From: Nonomuraea wenchangensis
GTDB taxonomy: Bacteria > Actinomycetota > Actinomycetes > Streptosporangiales > Streptosporangiaceae
Direction: 5' to 3'
Assembly (NCBI RefSeq): GCF_900111685.1
Contig: NZ_FOHX01000005.1
Location: 186,001 to 250,000 of the forward strand
DNA: 64,000 nucleotides
The notes under the pieces were generated by a model. It was not told where the DNA came from and did not search any database. It worked only from the letters and a program-made list of their open reading frames with translations. This document shows positions 16,695-24,923 of the stretch, in pieces (the stretch's first letter is position 1; each line of letters begins with the position of its first letter). Made by a program: the position numbers and the translations under genes.

Positions 16695-16700
16695 ACTTTA
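16695..16700 (-). promoter_or_regulatory. -10 hexamer TAAAGT, leaderless promoter
   Basis: Six bases before GTG 16688 on the minus strand; drives the three-gene cassette. Confidence 0.55.
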
Positions 16701-16714
16701 CGGTCGGTTGACCC

Positions 16715-17491
16715 CTACAAGACCCGGTGTTGAAGGCAGGGCAGCGTCGCGCGCGCCGACTCGGTGTACGCGCGGTCGATCCCGACCACCTGCACCCCCG
16801 GCGCGGTGCCCAGGTCGGCGCGGACCACGCCGAGCGGGTCGACCAGCATGCTGCGGCCCACGCCGTAGCCGTCGGAGGACTCGCCCGGGTTGGGCGCCTG
16901 GCCGACGGCGGCGGTCCACATGGTGTTCTCCAGGGCCCGCGCGCGGACCAGGGTCGTCCAGTGGTCCTCCTTGAGCGGCCCCGACCCCCAGGCGGCGATC
17001 ACCGCGAACAGCTCGGCCCCCCGGTCGACCAGCGCCCGGGCCAGCTCGGGGAAACGTACGTCGTAGCAGGTGATCAGCCCGATCCTGAGGCCGGCCAGCT
17101 CGACCACCGCCGGCTCGGCGCCCGGCTCGACCAGGTCGGACTCCTTCGCGCCGAAGGAGTCGAACAGGTGGATCTTGCGGTAGGCGGCCCGCAGCTCGCC
17201 CTGGGCGTCGAGCGCCACGGCCGTGTTGCGTACCCGGCCGTCGCCCGGCTCGAACGTCCCGGCGATCACCGCCAGGCCGTGCTCGCGCGCCGCCTCGGCG
17301 AGGCCGGAGACGAACGGCCCGTCCAGCGGCTCGGCGAGGCCCGTGACGCGGCGGCCGTAGCGGGTCAGCGTCGCCTCGGGGAAGATCGCGAGGTCGGCCC
17401 CCTCGGCGCGGGACAGCGCCTCCCTGGCCCTCTTGAGGTTGGTGGAGGGATCAGGAGAGACCGGGATCTGACAGAGGGCGATTGTGGTCAC
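16715..17491 (-). CDS. Carbon-nitrogen hydrolase (nitrilase superfamily)
   Basis: 258 residues with the full nitrilase-superfamily triad: Glu39 in AIFPEATLTRYG, Lys106 in YRKIHLFDSFGAKES and Cys142 in LITCYDVRFPELAR. The sequence and length fit the omega-amidase/Nit-like amidases (hydrolysis of a small amide, e.g. an alpha-ketoglutaramate-type compound), but the substrate is inferred from family only. Its GTG start at 17491 lies 41 bases inside the 3' end of the DUF418-like gene. A TAGAGT hexamer (17498-17503) six bases before the start suggests its own leaderless promoter within that upstream gene. Confidence 0.9.
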   Translation of the reverse strand: MTTIALCQIPVSPDPSTNLKRAREALSRAEGADLAIFPEATLTRYGRRVTGLAEPLDGPFVSGLAEAAREHGLAVIAGTFEPGDGRVRNTAVALDAQGELRAAYRKIHLFDSFGAKESDLVEPGAEPAVVELAGLRIGLITCYDVRFPELARALVDRGAELFAVIAAWGSGPLKEDHWTTLVRARALENTMWTAAVGQAPNPGESSDGYGVGRSMLVDPLGVVRADLGTAPGVQVVGIDRAYTESARATLPCLQHRVL

Positions 17492-18380
17492 GGCCCGACT
17501 CTAACCGGTTGGGCACCCGCCGAAACCAGGTCAGGCACCGCCAGACCCACTCCAGCGGACCGTACCGGTAGCGGGCCAGCCACCACCGGCTCCCCAGCGC
17601 CTGCACGGCGACGGTGGCGACGGCGAGCCCCACGACCGCCCAGCGGGTCGGGTCGGCCCTGACCAGCGGCAGCGTCAGCACGATCACCGCGGTGCCGGTC
17701 ACGTAGTTGGTCAGCGCCATCCGGCCGAGCGGCTCCAGCACCGCCGACAGCCCCGGCCGCAGCACCAGGAGCAGCCCCAGCGAGTACGCCAGCGCCCCCG
17801 CCAGCGCGGACACGCTGTAGGCGTTCCAGTCGCCGGTGGTGAAGGCGACGTAGCCGAGCAGCACCGAGACGAGCGCGCTCGCCGCGAACCCCGGCAGCAG
17901 CAGCGACCGGGGCGGCGCCAGCCGCCACAGCCCCATGCCCACCAGGAGCAGGCCAGGGATCAGCCACGAGCCGCCGCCCTTGGCGAGCAGCCCCCACGCC
18001 AGCCCTGCCACGCCGAGCGCGAGCTGCGCCCAGCCGCCGGGGATGAACGAGGCGGGCAGCAGCGCCACCGCGCCCCAGAGCGCGTAGTCGGTCAGCACCT
18101 CGCCCCCGTAGAACAGTCCCTGCGCCAGCCCGATGCAGTAGAGCCAGAACAGCCGGCTGAGCAGCGCCCACCTGCTGTGGCCGCGCAGGAACAGCAGGAA
18201 GCTGATGCCGAACAGCGCCGAGAAGATCGGGTAGAACCGGCTCTGGAAGAGCTCGTTCACGACGAGGTCCACGAAGGTGGACGGCGCGTTGGCGACGCGC
18301 GTGTGCTGCCAGGTGTTGACCAGCATGATGCCGCACACCGCGAACCCGCGGAGCGCGTCGATGTCCCTGATGCGCGTCAT
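17451..18380 (-). CDS. DUF418-like multispanning membrane protein
   Basis: 309 residues, polytopic, beginning RDIDALRGFAVCGIMLVN, the signature of the DUF418/acyltransferase-3-like group. About eight hydrophobic helices follow; the C-terminal block MALTNYVTGTAVIVLT and WWLARYRYGPLEWVWR are the typical family endings. It is shorter than many DUF418 proteins (about 380-400). ATG 18380 overlaps the upstream hydrolase stop by four bases (ATGA), so the two membrane proteins are coupled. Function unknown; transport or surface modification has been suggested for the group. Confidence 0.88.
   Translation of the reverse strand: MTRIRDIDALRGFAVCGIMLVNTWQHTRVANAPSTFVDLVVNELFQSRFYPIFSALFGISFLLFLRGHSRWALLSRLFWLYCIGLAQGLFYGGEVLTDYALWGAVALLPASFIPGGWAQLALGVAGLAWGLLAKGGGSWLIPGLLLVGMGLWRLAPPRSLLLPGFAASALVSVLLGYVAFTTGDWNAYSVSALAGALAYSLGLLLVLRPGLSAVLEPLGRMALTNYVTGTAVIVLTLPLVRADPTRWAVVGLAVATVAVQALGSRWWLARYRYGPLEWVWRCLTWFRRVPNRLESGRDHNRPLSDPGLS
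17498..17503 (-). promoter_or_regulatory. -10 hexamer TAGAGT inside the DUF418-like gene
   Basis: Located six bases before GTG 17491 of the nitrilase-family gene, within coding sequence of the gene upstream. Confidence 0.5.
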
Positions 18381-20086
18381 GTCACCCAGAGCAACCACCA
18401 TACGAGGAATCCGCCGCCCACGGCGGTCGCCGCCCAGCCGGGCCAGCGCCGCCACCGCACCAGCGCCCCGGCCGCCGTCAGCGCGACCGAGGCCACCGCG
18501 ATCCACGTGTAGAACCCGCCGACGTCGGCGGGCAGGCCGACGGCCAGCGCCGTCGCGTTGCGCGTCACGAGGCCGTGCACGGCCTGGGCGGTCAGCCCGG
18601 CGAAGGCCACCCCGCACAGCCCGCCGTACGCCGCGAGCGCCCGGCCCTTCAGCGCCGCCACCACGAGCTGCGCGAGAGCCGTCAGCGCGAACACCGCGAA
18701 CGGCACGGCCAGCCACGGCGCCCGCGCGATCGCGTACGGCGCCGCGGTCACCCGCAGGTCCTCCCGCCGCCCGCCGCCCGCGTCCAGGCAGGTGGCGGCG
18801 GTGCTGGCCGCCGGGTCGGCGACGAACCCGGCGATCATGCGGCGGGCGCACGCGCTGGACAGGAAGACGGCGTGGGAGGCGTACGGGATCTCGGCGAAGC
18901 GGGCGTCCGGCAGCGCCTCGGCGGCCGGTCTGCTGGTCCTGACGGGGGTGGTGGGGTCGTACCGGCCGCCGAGCACGAACGCGGGGGCGCGCGGGGCCGC
19001 ACCGGCGGGCTTCGAGCGCGGCAGGGCCCAGGCGTCGCAGACCGCCTTGTCGGCGTTGTGGGTGAACAGCCGGGAGCGGCCGGGGGTGGCGTTGAACGGC
19101 AGCTCGTCCTGGCACTGCACCGCGTGGTAGAGCCCGAACTCGTGCGAGACCAGCCCGTCGCCGGCGGCGTCGGCGAGGGGCCGCAGCAGCTCGTCGTGGC
19201 CCTCTGCGAGGGCGCGCAGCAGCGCCGGGGCCACCGCCGCGACGTCCGCCCCGGCCAGCCCCTCGAACAGCACGGCGGCCACGTCGTCGCCGCTCAGCCG
19301 CGCGGTGAACTCCCGGCCGAGCAGCGGGTCGGTGGCCGGCACGCGGGCGGGGGAGGCGTTGAGCCGGGCGGTCACGGCCTCGAAGGCGTCCTTCACGCCG
19401 AGCTTCGCCATGGTGTCGGCCAGGTTGCGCTCGGCGTCGTCGTACCAGTTGACCCCCTCAGGCAGGAACGAGTCCAGCACGAGCGACCGCGTGCCCTCGG
19501 GGTCGGCCGCGGCGGCCTCCACCATGACGCGGGTGGAGTAGCTGACGCCGAACAGGTTCCAGCTCGGGTAGCCGAGCGCGCGGCGCAGCGCGACGACGTC
19601 GGCCGCCATCTCCTTGGTGTTGTAGCCGCGCAGGTCCACGCCCTGCTCGCGGAGCCGGTCGCGGCAGGTGACGGCGGCGGCGGCCACGTCCGCGGGCGGG
19701 CGGCGGAGCTGCCCGAGCAGCGCCTCGGCGGTCTCGGGGCAGCTCAGCGCCGGCTCGGACCAGCGGCCGCCGCGCTGCTCCAGCGCCACCACGTCCCGGT
19801 CGGGGAACATCTGGGCGAGGAATCCGGTGAGCTGCAGCGACGCCGAGCCGGGACCGCCGCTCATGAAGACCACGGGATCCGGCCTGCGCTGGCGCGCGAC
19901 CGAATGGCGGACGGCGTAGCCGACCCGGATGGTCCGGCCGGGCGCGTCCCTGCGCTCGGGGACGAGCAGGAACCCGCACGTGGTGCCGGCGGGGACGGCC
20001 ACCGGGCAGGGCCGCGCGGGCGGCGCGGAGGGGGTCATGACCGGCGGCGCGGACAGGACGAGAGCGAGCACGACCCGAAGGATCAC
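18377..20086 (-). CDS. Alpha/beta hydrolase (TAP-like, S33 peptidase-related) with C-terminal membrane domain
   Basis: 569 residues: N-terminal hydrophobic signal (about 1-20), hydrolase domain to about residue 440, then about four membrane helices to the end. In the hydrolase part the oxyanion region is VVFMSGGPGSAS, the nucleophile is Ser182 in FGVSYSTRV, and the C-terminal TAP-like block includes FVLGGRYDPTTPV (Asp) and PYASHAVFL (His). Extra cysteines suggest disulfides outside the cell. The added membrane tail is unusual for this secreted tripeptidyl-peptidase-like family and would tether the catalytic domain at the membrane. GTG 20086 is chosen from its leaderless promoter in the 20093-20105 palindrome. 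Confidence 0.88.
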   Translation of the reverse strand: MILRVVLALVLSAPPVMTPSAPPARPCPVAVPAGTTCGFLLVPERRDAPGRTIRVGYAVRHSVARQRRPDPVVFMSGGPGSASLQLTGFLAQMFPDRDVVALEQRGGRWSEPALSCPETAEALLGQLRRPPADVAAAAVTCRDRLREQGVDLRGYNTKEMAADVVALRRALGYPSWNLFGVSYSTRVMVEAAAADPEGTRSLVLDSFLPEGVNWYDDAERNLADTMAKLGVKDAFEAVTARLNASPARVPATDPLLGREFTARLSGDDVAAVLFEGLAGADVAAVAPALLRALAEGHDELLRPLADAAGDGLVSHEFGLYHAVQCQDELPFNATPGRSRLFTHNADKAVCDAWALPRSKPAGAAPRAPAFVLGGRYDPTTPVRTSRPAAEALPDARFAEIPYASHAVFLSSACARRMIAGFVADPAASTAATCLDAGGGRREDLRVTAAPYAIARAPWLAVPFAVFALTALAQLVVAALKGRALAAYGGLCGVAFAGLTAQAVHGLVTRNATALAVGLPADVGGFYTWIAVASVALTAAGALVRWRRWPGWAATAVGGGFLVWWLLWVT

Positions 20087-20092
20087 CCGACG

Positions 20093-20105
20093 AGACTAAT
20101 AGTCT
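20093..20105. promoter_or_regulatory. 13-base palindrome forming back-to-back -10 elements
   Basis: AGACTA-A-TAGTCT is a perfect inverted repeat. Read rightward, TAGTCT ends six bases before GTG 20112; read leftward, TAGTCT ends six bases before GTG 20086. Both divergent genes thus appear to be leaderless and to share one compact promoter element. Confidence 0.7.
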
Positions 20106-20111
20106 GTGACC

Positions 20112-21278
20112 GTGACGGAACCACTAGTGTCCAGGATGCGTGCCTTTGGCACGACCATCTTCGCGGAGATGAGCGCGCTCGCCGTACAGACCGGCTCGAT
20201 CAACCTCGGCCAGGGGTTCCCCGACACCGACGGACCGGCCGCCATGCTCGACCGGGCGATCCAGGCGATCGGCTCCGGCGCCAACCAGTACCCTCCGGGG
20301 CCCGGCCTGCCCGAGCTGCGCCGCGCGGTCGCCCAGCACCGGGCCGACCACTACCGGCTCGACTACGACCCGTCCGGTGAGGTCCTGGTCACGGTGGGCG
20401 CCACCGAGGCGATCGCGGCGAGCGTGCTGGCGCTGTGCGAGCCCGGCGACGAGGTGATCGCCTTCGAGCCCTACTACGACTCCTACGCCGCCTCCATCGC
20501 CCTCGCCCAGGCCCGGCTGGTGCCCGTCACCCTGCGGCCGGTCGAGGGCCGCTTCACCTTCGACCCCGACGAGCTGCGCGCCGCCGTCACGCCGCGCACC
20601 CGCGCCGTCCTGGTCAACTCGCCGCACAACCCGACCGGCACCGTCTTCACCCGGGAGGAGCTGGAGGTCGTCGCCGAGCTCTGCCGCGAGCGCGACCTGA
20701 TCGCGATCACCGACGAGGTGTACGAGCACCTGACCTTCGACGGCGTCGCGCACGTCCCGATGGCCACGCTGCCCGGCATGCGCGAGCGGACGGTGATGAT
20801 CTCCTCCGCCGGCAAGACGTTCTCGGTCACCGGGTGGAAGACCGGCTGGGTGTGCGCGCCCGCGCCGCTGGTCACGGCGGTGCAGACGGTCAAGCAGTTC
20901 CTCACGTTCACGGCGTCAGCGCCGTGGCAGCTCGCGGTGGCCTACGGGCTGCGGCACGAGCTGGAGTGGGTGTCCGCGCTGCGTTCCGGGCTCCAGGACA
21001 AACGCGACCGGCTGATGGAGGGGCTGGCGGCGGCCGGGTTCGAGGTGCTGCGGCCGGCCGGCACCTACTTCGTGCAGACCGACATCAGGCCGCTGGGCTT
21101 CACCGACGGCCTGGAGCTGACGCGGCGGCTGCCGGAGCTGGCCGGGGTGGTCGCCATCCCGACCCAGGTCTTCTACGACCGCCCCGAGCGCGGCAGGCAC
21201 TACGTCCGTTTCGCCTTCTGCAAGAAGGACGAGGTCATCGACGAGGCGGCGGCGAGGCTCAAACGCCTGTCGGCCTGA
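20112..21278 (+). CDS. Pyridoxal-phosphate aminotransferase, class I/II
   Basis: 388 residues, aspartate-aminotransferase fold. Visible blocks: INLGQGFPDTDGP near the N-terminus, the cofactor-binding VNSPHNPTGTVF (Asn and Pro), AITDEVYEHLTFDG (Asp and Tyr), the Schiff-base lysine at about residue 235 in SSAGKTFSVTGWKTGW, and the carboxylate-binding Arg in HYVRFAFCKKD. The LGQGFP opening is shared by kynurenine/glutamine transaminases and by actinobacterial DapC-like N-succinyldiaminopimelate aminotransferases; the exact substrate is undecided. GTG 20112 was chosen over GTG 20106 because the -10 hexamer needs the six-base gap. Confidence 0.9.
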   Translation: MTEPLVSRMRAFGTTIFAEMSALAVQTGSINLGQGFPDTDGPAAMLDRAIQAIGSGANQYPPGPGLPELRRAVAQHRADHYRLDYDPSGEVLVTVGATEAIAASVLALCEPGDEVIAFEPYYDSYAASIALAQARLVPVTLRPVEGRFTFDPDELRAAVTPRTRAVLVNSPHNPTGTVFTREELEVVAELCRERDLIAITDEVYEHLTFDGVAHVPMATLPGMRERTVMISSAGKTFSVTGWKTGWVCAPAPLVTAVQTVKQFLTFTASAPWQLAVAYGLRHELEWVSALRSGLQDKRDRLMEGLAAAGFEVLRPAGTYFVQTDIRPLGFTDGLELTRRLPELAGVVAIPTQVFYDRPERGRHYVRFAFCKKDEVIDEAAARLKRLSA

Positions 21279-21284
21279 CCTTTC

Positions 21285-22367
21285 TCAAGCCGCGCTCCCG
21301 TCGAGCGGCGTCAGGGTGGCGCTGGCCGCCTCGTGATCCATGCCGGTCGCCTCCAGCAGGTCCACCACGACGGACCGGAGCTGCGCGATGATCACGTGCG
21401 CGGAGAACCCCAGGTGCTCCGGCCGTTCGCGGGCCGCCACGGCGAGCAGCGCCTGCCTGGCCAGCGTCGGCTCCCGGCCCGCGGCGAGTTCGAGCTGCAG
21501 CAGCAGGGCCGCCTCCGACACCTCGCGCATGGCCTCGGCCAGCGCGGCCGGGGGCGGGCTCGCCTCGCCGAGCGAGGCCAGCGTGCGCCGGCACAGCACC
21601 CGGACGTTGCGCATCGCCAGGTCCACCGGGAGCACGGCGGCCTCGTAACGGGCCAGGCGGGCGCGCCGGTGCCAGTGCAGCGGCGAGATCGTGGTGATCT
21701 CCTTGCTGGTCTGCAGCGCCATCTCCAGCTCCTCCACCAGTGCCTGGGTGCCGCGCGCCGCCTCCAGGGCCTCGGCCGCGAGGTCCACGTCCCGCTTCTC
21801 GATGGCCTCGGCGGCCCGCTCCAGCGCGGTGGACAGCGCGTCCAGCACGTCGGACAGGTGCTTGCCGGCGATGGTGAACGGGCTCGCGGGCATCAGCGCG
21901 ACCGCCGCGATGCCGATGACGCCGCCGGTCAGCGCGTCGGCCATCCGGTCCAGGCCGCCGGCCCCTTCGACGGGGACGAGCGTGGCCACCAGCACCGCCG
22001 ACGAGCCGGCCTGCGCCACGAACAGCGCACCGCCGTCCAGCAGCACCGCGATGGCCATGGCGAGGGCCACCACGAGCGCGATCTGCCAGGGCCCCGAGCC
22101 GATCCAGGCCACCAGCAGGTCGCCCACGCCGACCCCGAGGCTGACCCCGACGACCAGCTCCGCGACCCGGCGCAGCCGCTGCCCGAGGCCCACGCCCACG
22201 CAGATGAGCACGGAGATCGGGGCGAAGAAGGGCCGTGGGTGGCCGAGCAACTGGACGGCCACGATCCAGGCCAGCGCCGCGCCGACCGCGCACTGCGCGA
22301 TGGACGGCCACGCCAGGGCGAACGTGCCCAGCCGCTCCCTGACATGCTCGCTGAGCCTCGTACGCAC
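21285..22367 (-). CDS. FUSC/aromatic acid exporter-type membrane protein
   Basis: 360 residues. Six hydrophobic helices in the N-terminal half, starting LAWPSIAQCAVGAALAWIVA and including the FFAPISVLICVGVGLGQR loop, match the FUSC/ArAE transmembrane unit; the C-terminal half (from about residue 165) is a helical cytoplasmic domain. Such proteins export aromatic acids or related anions, or act in surface assembly. GTG 22367 is favoured because AAGG lies seven bases upstream; the frame could extend further upstream but that part has no hydrophobic or conserved feature. Divergent from the cyanuric-acid-hydrolase-like gene, with a 35-base palindrome between them. Confidence 0.87.
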   Translation of the reverse strand: MRTRLSEHVRERLGTFALAWPSIAQCAVGAALAWIVAVQLLGHPRPFFAPISVLICVGVGLGQRLRRVAELVVGVSLGVGVGDLLVAWIGSGPWQIALVVALAMAIAVLLDGGALFVAQAGSSAVLVATLVPVEGAGGLDRMADALTGGVIGIAAVALMPASPFTIAGKHLSDVLDALSTALERAAEAIEKRDVDLAAEALEAARGTQALVEELEMALQTSKEITTISPLHWHRRARLARYEAAVLPVDLAMRNVRVLCRRTLASLGEASPPPAALAEAMREVSEAALLLQLELAAGREPTLARQALLAVAARERPEHLGFSAHVIIAQLRSVVVDLLEATGMDHEAASATLTPLDGSAA

Positions 22368-22487
22368 CTTTTCACCTTGGCGGATCGCTATGACATTCGG
22401 ATCACTTTGACCCGTTCTAGTCGATTTGCGCGGTCGATGTCCACCGCGTACCGGTGGCCGGCGTACGGCGCGCCTTGACATGGCGGA

Positions 22488-22522
22488 CGGCCTTCATGGG
22501 CAGACATTGCCCATGAAGGCCG
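22488..22522. promoter_or_regulatory. Perfect 15-base inverted repeat with 5-base loop
   Basis: CGGCCTTCATGGGCA (22488-22502) and TGCCCATGAAGGCCG (22508-22522) are exact reverse complements around GACAT. It lies 50 bases before the hydrolase ATG and about 120 bases before the FUSC GTG. With no U-tract it looks like a regulator operator or a leader hairpin rather than a terminator. Confidence 0.85.
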
Positions 22523-22571
22523 GTGGCGGGCTCGGCTAGCGTCGCCAGGGGTGCAGAGAAAGGGTGGTCGC

Positions 22572-23672
22572 ATGCCGGAACCGATCGAGGTCCGCAAGGT
22601 GCCGATCGAGAGCGTGACCGACGCCTCCGGGCTGTCACGTCTCATCGCCGAGGGCGTGATCGAGGCCGAACGGGTGCTCGCCGTCGTCGGCAAGACCGAG
22701 GGCAACGGCGGCGTCAACGACTACACCCGCATCCTGGCCGACCGCGCCTTCCGCGAGGTGCTGGCCCGGCACGGGCATCCGGCGCCGGAGAACGTCCCCC
22801 TGGTGTGGTCGGGCGGCACCGACGGCGTCCTGAGCCCGCACGCGACCGTCTTCGCCACCACCCCGGCCGAGCGCGCCCCCGTCACCGACGAGCCGCGCCT
22901 GTCGGTCGGCGTCGCCATGAGCGAGGTCATCCTGCCCGAGGACATCGGCCGCCCCGCCATGGTGGAAAAGGTGGCCGCCGGGGTCCGCGAGGCCATGAAG
23001 ATCGCCGGCATCGACGACCCGCGCGACGTCCACTACGTACAGACCAAGACGCCCCTGCTCACCCTGGCCACCATCACCGACGCGCGCAGCCGCGGCAAGG
23101 ACACCGCCATCGAGGAGACCGGCCCCTCCATGGACCTGTCCAACTCGACCACGGCGCTCGGCGTCGCGGTGGCGCTCGGCGAGATCGACATGCCGCGCGC
23201 CGAGCAGATCCACAAGGACCTGTCGCTCTACTCGTCCGTGGCCTCGTGCTCGTCCGGCGTCGAGCTGGACCGGGCGCAGATCGTGCTGGTCGGCAACGTA
23301 CGCGGCATCGGCGGGCGCTACCGCATCGGCCACAGCGTCATGAAGGACGCCCTCGACGCCGACGGCATCTGGGCCGCCATCCGCGACTCCGGCCTGCCGC
23401 TGCCCGAGCGCCCGCATCCGTCGGACCTCGGCGGGCGGCTGGTCAACGTCTTCATGAAGTGCGAGGCCGACCCGTCCGGGCGGGTACGCGACCGGCGCAA
23501 CATCATGCTGGACGACTCCGACGTGCACTGGCACCGGCAGATCAAGGCGGCCGTGGGCGGGGTGGCGGCGTCGGTGACCGGCGATCCCGCGGTGTTCGTG
23601 TCGGTGGCGGCCGTACACCAGGGCCCGTCGGGCGGCGGCCCGGTCGCCGCCATCGCCGACCTGGGGGAGTAG
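22572..23672 (+). CDS. Cyanuric acid hydrolase/barbiturase family ring-opening amidohydrolase
   Basis: 366 residues of the rare AtzD/TrzD/Bar family, which opens cyanuric acid or barbituric acid rings and has its own three-fold fold. All three Ser-Lys dyad elements are visible: K41 in [11 protein letters not shown]80 in [14 protein letters not shown]159 in YVQTKTPLL, the serine pair S227-S228 in CSSGVELD, K296 in [12 protein letters not shown] and S353 in [12 protein letters not shown] 22572 is preceded by AAAGGGTGG. No atrazine, uracil or biuret genes flank it, so the physiological substrate is open; a pyrimidine-like or s-triazine ring is expected. The divergent neighbour is an aromatic-acid-type exporter. 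Confidence 0.93.
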   Translation: MPEPIEVRKVPIESVTDASGLSRLIAEGVIEAERVLAVVGKTEGNGGVNDYTRILADRAFREVLARHGHPAPENVPLVWSGGTDGVLSPHATVFATTPAERAPVTDEPRLSVGVAMSEVILPEDIGRPAMVEKVAAGVREAMKIAGIDDPRDVHYVQTKTPLLTLATITDARSRGKDTAIEETGPSMDLSNSTTALGVAVALGEIDMPRAEQIHKDLSLYSSVASCSSGVELDRAQIVLVGNVRGIGGRYRIGHSVMKDALDADGIWAAIRDSGLPLPERPHPSDLGGRLVNVFMKCEADPSGRVRDRRNIMLDDSDVHWHRQIKAAVGGVAASVTGDPAVFVSVAAVHQGPSGGGPVAAIADLGE

Positions 23673-23693
23673 GGAAGCACCCCGAGCAGGACA

Positions 23694-23720
23694 GGACAGA
23701 GTGGCCTCGCCGCTCTGTCC
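23694..23720 (+). terminator. Hairpin terminator after the ring-opening hydrolase
   Basis: GGACAGAG-TGGC pairs with GCCG-CTCTGTCC around CTC: twelve base pairs with one G-U. It separates this gene from the padR promoter that starts four bases later. Confidence 0.7.
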
Positions 23721-23723
23721 GAC

Positions 23724-23760
23724 GCTCTTCTAGCTATATAGAGTACGAGCTATGAAGAGC
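23724..23760. promoter_or_regulatory. padR promoter/operator palindrome
   Basis: GCTCTTC-TAGCT (23724-23735) is mirrored by AGCT-A-T-GAAGAGC (23748-23760), flanking CTATATAG. The -10 TAGAGT (23739-23744) sits at its centre, seven bases before ATG 23752, and the right arm overlaps the first padR codons. This fits autorepression by the PadR product. Confidence 0.65.
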
Positions 23761-24093
23761 AACGCACCCCGGATGACCCTGCCGACCCAGGCCGTCCTGC
23801 GCGCCCTGCTCGCCGACCCCGCCCGCGAACGGTACGGGCTGGAGCTGTGCGACCTCGCCGGACTGCCCGGCGGCACCGTCTACCCGATCCTGGCCAGGCT
23901 GGAGCGGCTCGGCTGGGTGGAGAGCCGCTGGGAGGAACCCAGCGCCCACGAGGAGGCGGGCCGCCCCCGCCGCCGCTACTACCGCATCACCCCCGACGGC
24001 GCCGAGCGCGGCCGGGACGCCGTCGCCCGCGCCTACCGCTCCCGCCGCCAGCCGGTCCCGGCCTGGCTGCTCCACCCGGGAGGCACCTCATGA
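23752..24093 (+). CDS. PadR-family transcriptional regulator
   Basis: 113 residues, winged-helix. The motif TQAVLRALLADPARERYGLELCDLAGLPGGTVYPILARLERLGWVESRWE is the canonical PadR helix-turn-helix and wing region (fragments shown by position 11-60: recognition helix around GGTVYPILARLE), followed by PRRRYYRITPDGAE. The C-terminal dimerisation part is short, as in the smaller PadR subgroup. It is leaderless and appears to bind its own promoter. ATG of the next gene overlaps its stop by four bases, so the HD protein is its co-translated partner and presumed regulatory target. Confidence 0.9.
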   Translation: MKSNAPRMTLPTQAVLRALLADPARERYGLELCDLAGLPGGTVYPILARLERLGWVESRWEEPSAHEEAGRPRRRYYRITPDGAERGRDAVARAYRSRRQPVPAWLLHPGGTS

Positions 24094-24923
24094 ACCGCGG
24101 CGACCCCCTCAGGCCCCTGCTGCGAGCCGCCGGCGAGTGGCTGAACGGCGACGGGCCGGACGGCGACGGCCCGGCCGGCGAGCCGCTGCGGCTGGTGCGC
24201 CGCGCCTACGAGGTGGCCGCCCACTGGCACGACGGGCAGCGGCGCCACAGCGGCGACCCCTACGTCACGCATCCGCTCGCCGTCGCCGTGATCCTCGCCG
24301 AGCAGGGCGTACGCGACCACGAGATCCTGTGCGCGGCCCTGCTGCACGACGTGCTCGACGACACGGCCTGCCCCGAGGCGGAGCTGGCCGAGTTCGGCGA
24401 GGACGTCATGGCGCTGCTGCGCGGGTTCCGCGCGCTCGACGACCCCGGCGGCCTGCCGCCGGACCGGCGCGACCTCGCCGACGAGCGCGTCCTGGCGCTC
24501 AAGCTCGCCGACCGGCTGCACAACCTGCGCACCGCCCGCTTCCTCCCCGAGGCCAAGCGGGCGCGTAAGGCGCGGGAGACCCTGGAGCTGTACGTGCCCG
24601 CCGCCGGTAGGGCGGGCCTGGAGCAGGTGGGGGAGGAGCTGCGGCGGCTGGCCACCGCCAACCTGCCGGGGAACGGGCCGTACCGGCTGGTCAGGGCGGG
24701 CGCGGTGCTGCTCCCGCGGCACGCCCGCACCCGCTACCTGGAGGAGTGGCTGGCCGAGCTGCACGCCATCCCCGGCCGGCGGGAGCGGAGACGGTTCGCC
24801 GCAGGGCTGCTGCTCGGGATGCCGAGCCTGGCCGCGGCCCTCGGCCGATGGGACGTCACGAGGTGGGCGCGGGCGCTGCGAGCGCTGCGGGGCAGGATCG
24901 GGACCGGGCCGGGGCGCGGGTAG
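24090..24923 (+). CDS. HD-domain protein resembling small alarmone hydrolases
   Basis: 277 residues. The region 33-150 matches the RelA/SpoT-type hydrolase domain: AYEVAAHWHDGQRRHSGDPYVTHP (fragment 40-62, His at 53 and 61), LLHDVLDDT (H86, D87) and LKLADRLHNLRT (D141, N145). No synthetase or regulatory domain follows, so it would be a free-standing (p)ppGpp or related nucleotide hydrolase. The ED pair of SpoT hydrolases is DD here, which may change activity. The C-terminal 110 residues are Arg-rich and not recognised. Coupled to padR by an ATGA overlap. Confidence 0.82.
   Translation: MNRGDPLRPLLRAAGEWLNGDGPDGDGPAGEPLRLVRRAYEVAAHWHDGQRRHSGDPYVTHPLAVAVILAEQGVRDHEILCAALLHDVLDDTACPEAELAEFGEDVMALLRGFRALDDPGGLPPDRRDLADERVLALKLADRLHNLRTARFLPEAKRARKARETLELYVPAAGRAGLEQVGEELRRLATANLPGNGPYRLVRAGAVLLPRHARTRYLEEWLAELHAIPGRRERRRFAAGLLLGMPSLAAALGRWDVTRWARALRALRGRIGTGPGRG

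Noticed and set aside
22488..22522. Rho-independent terminator
   Set aside because: The palindrome sits between divergent genes, upstream of both starts, and has no U-tract; an operator or leader role fits better.
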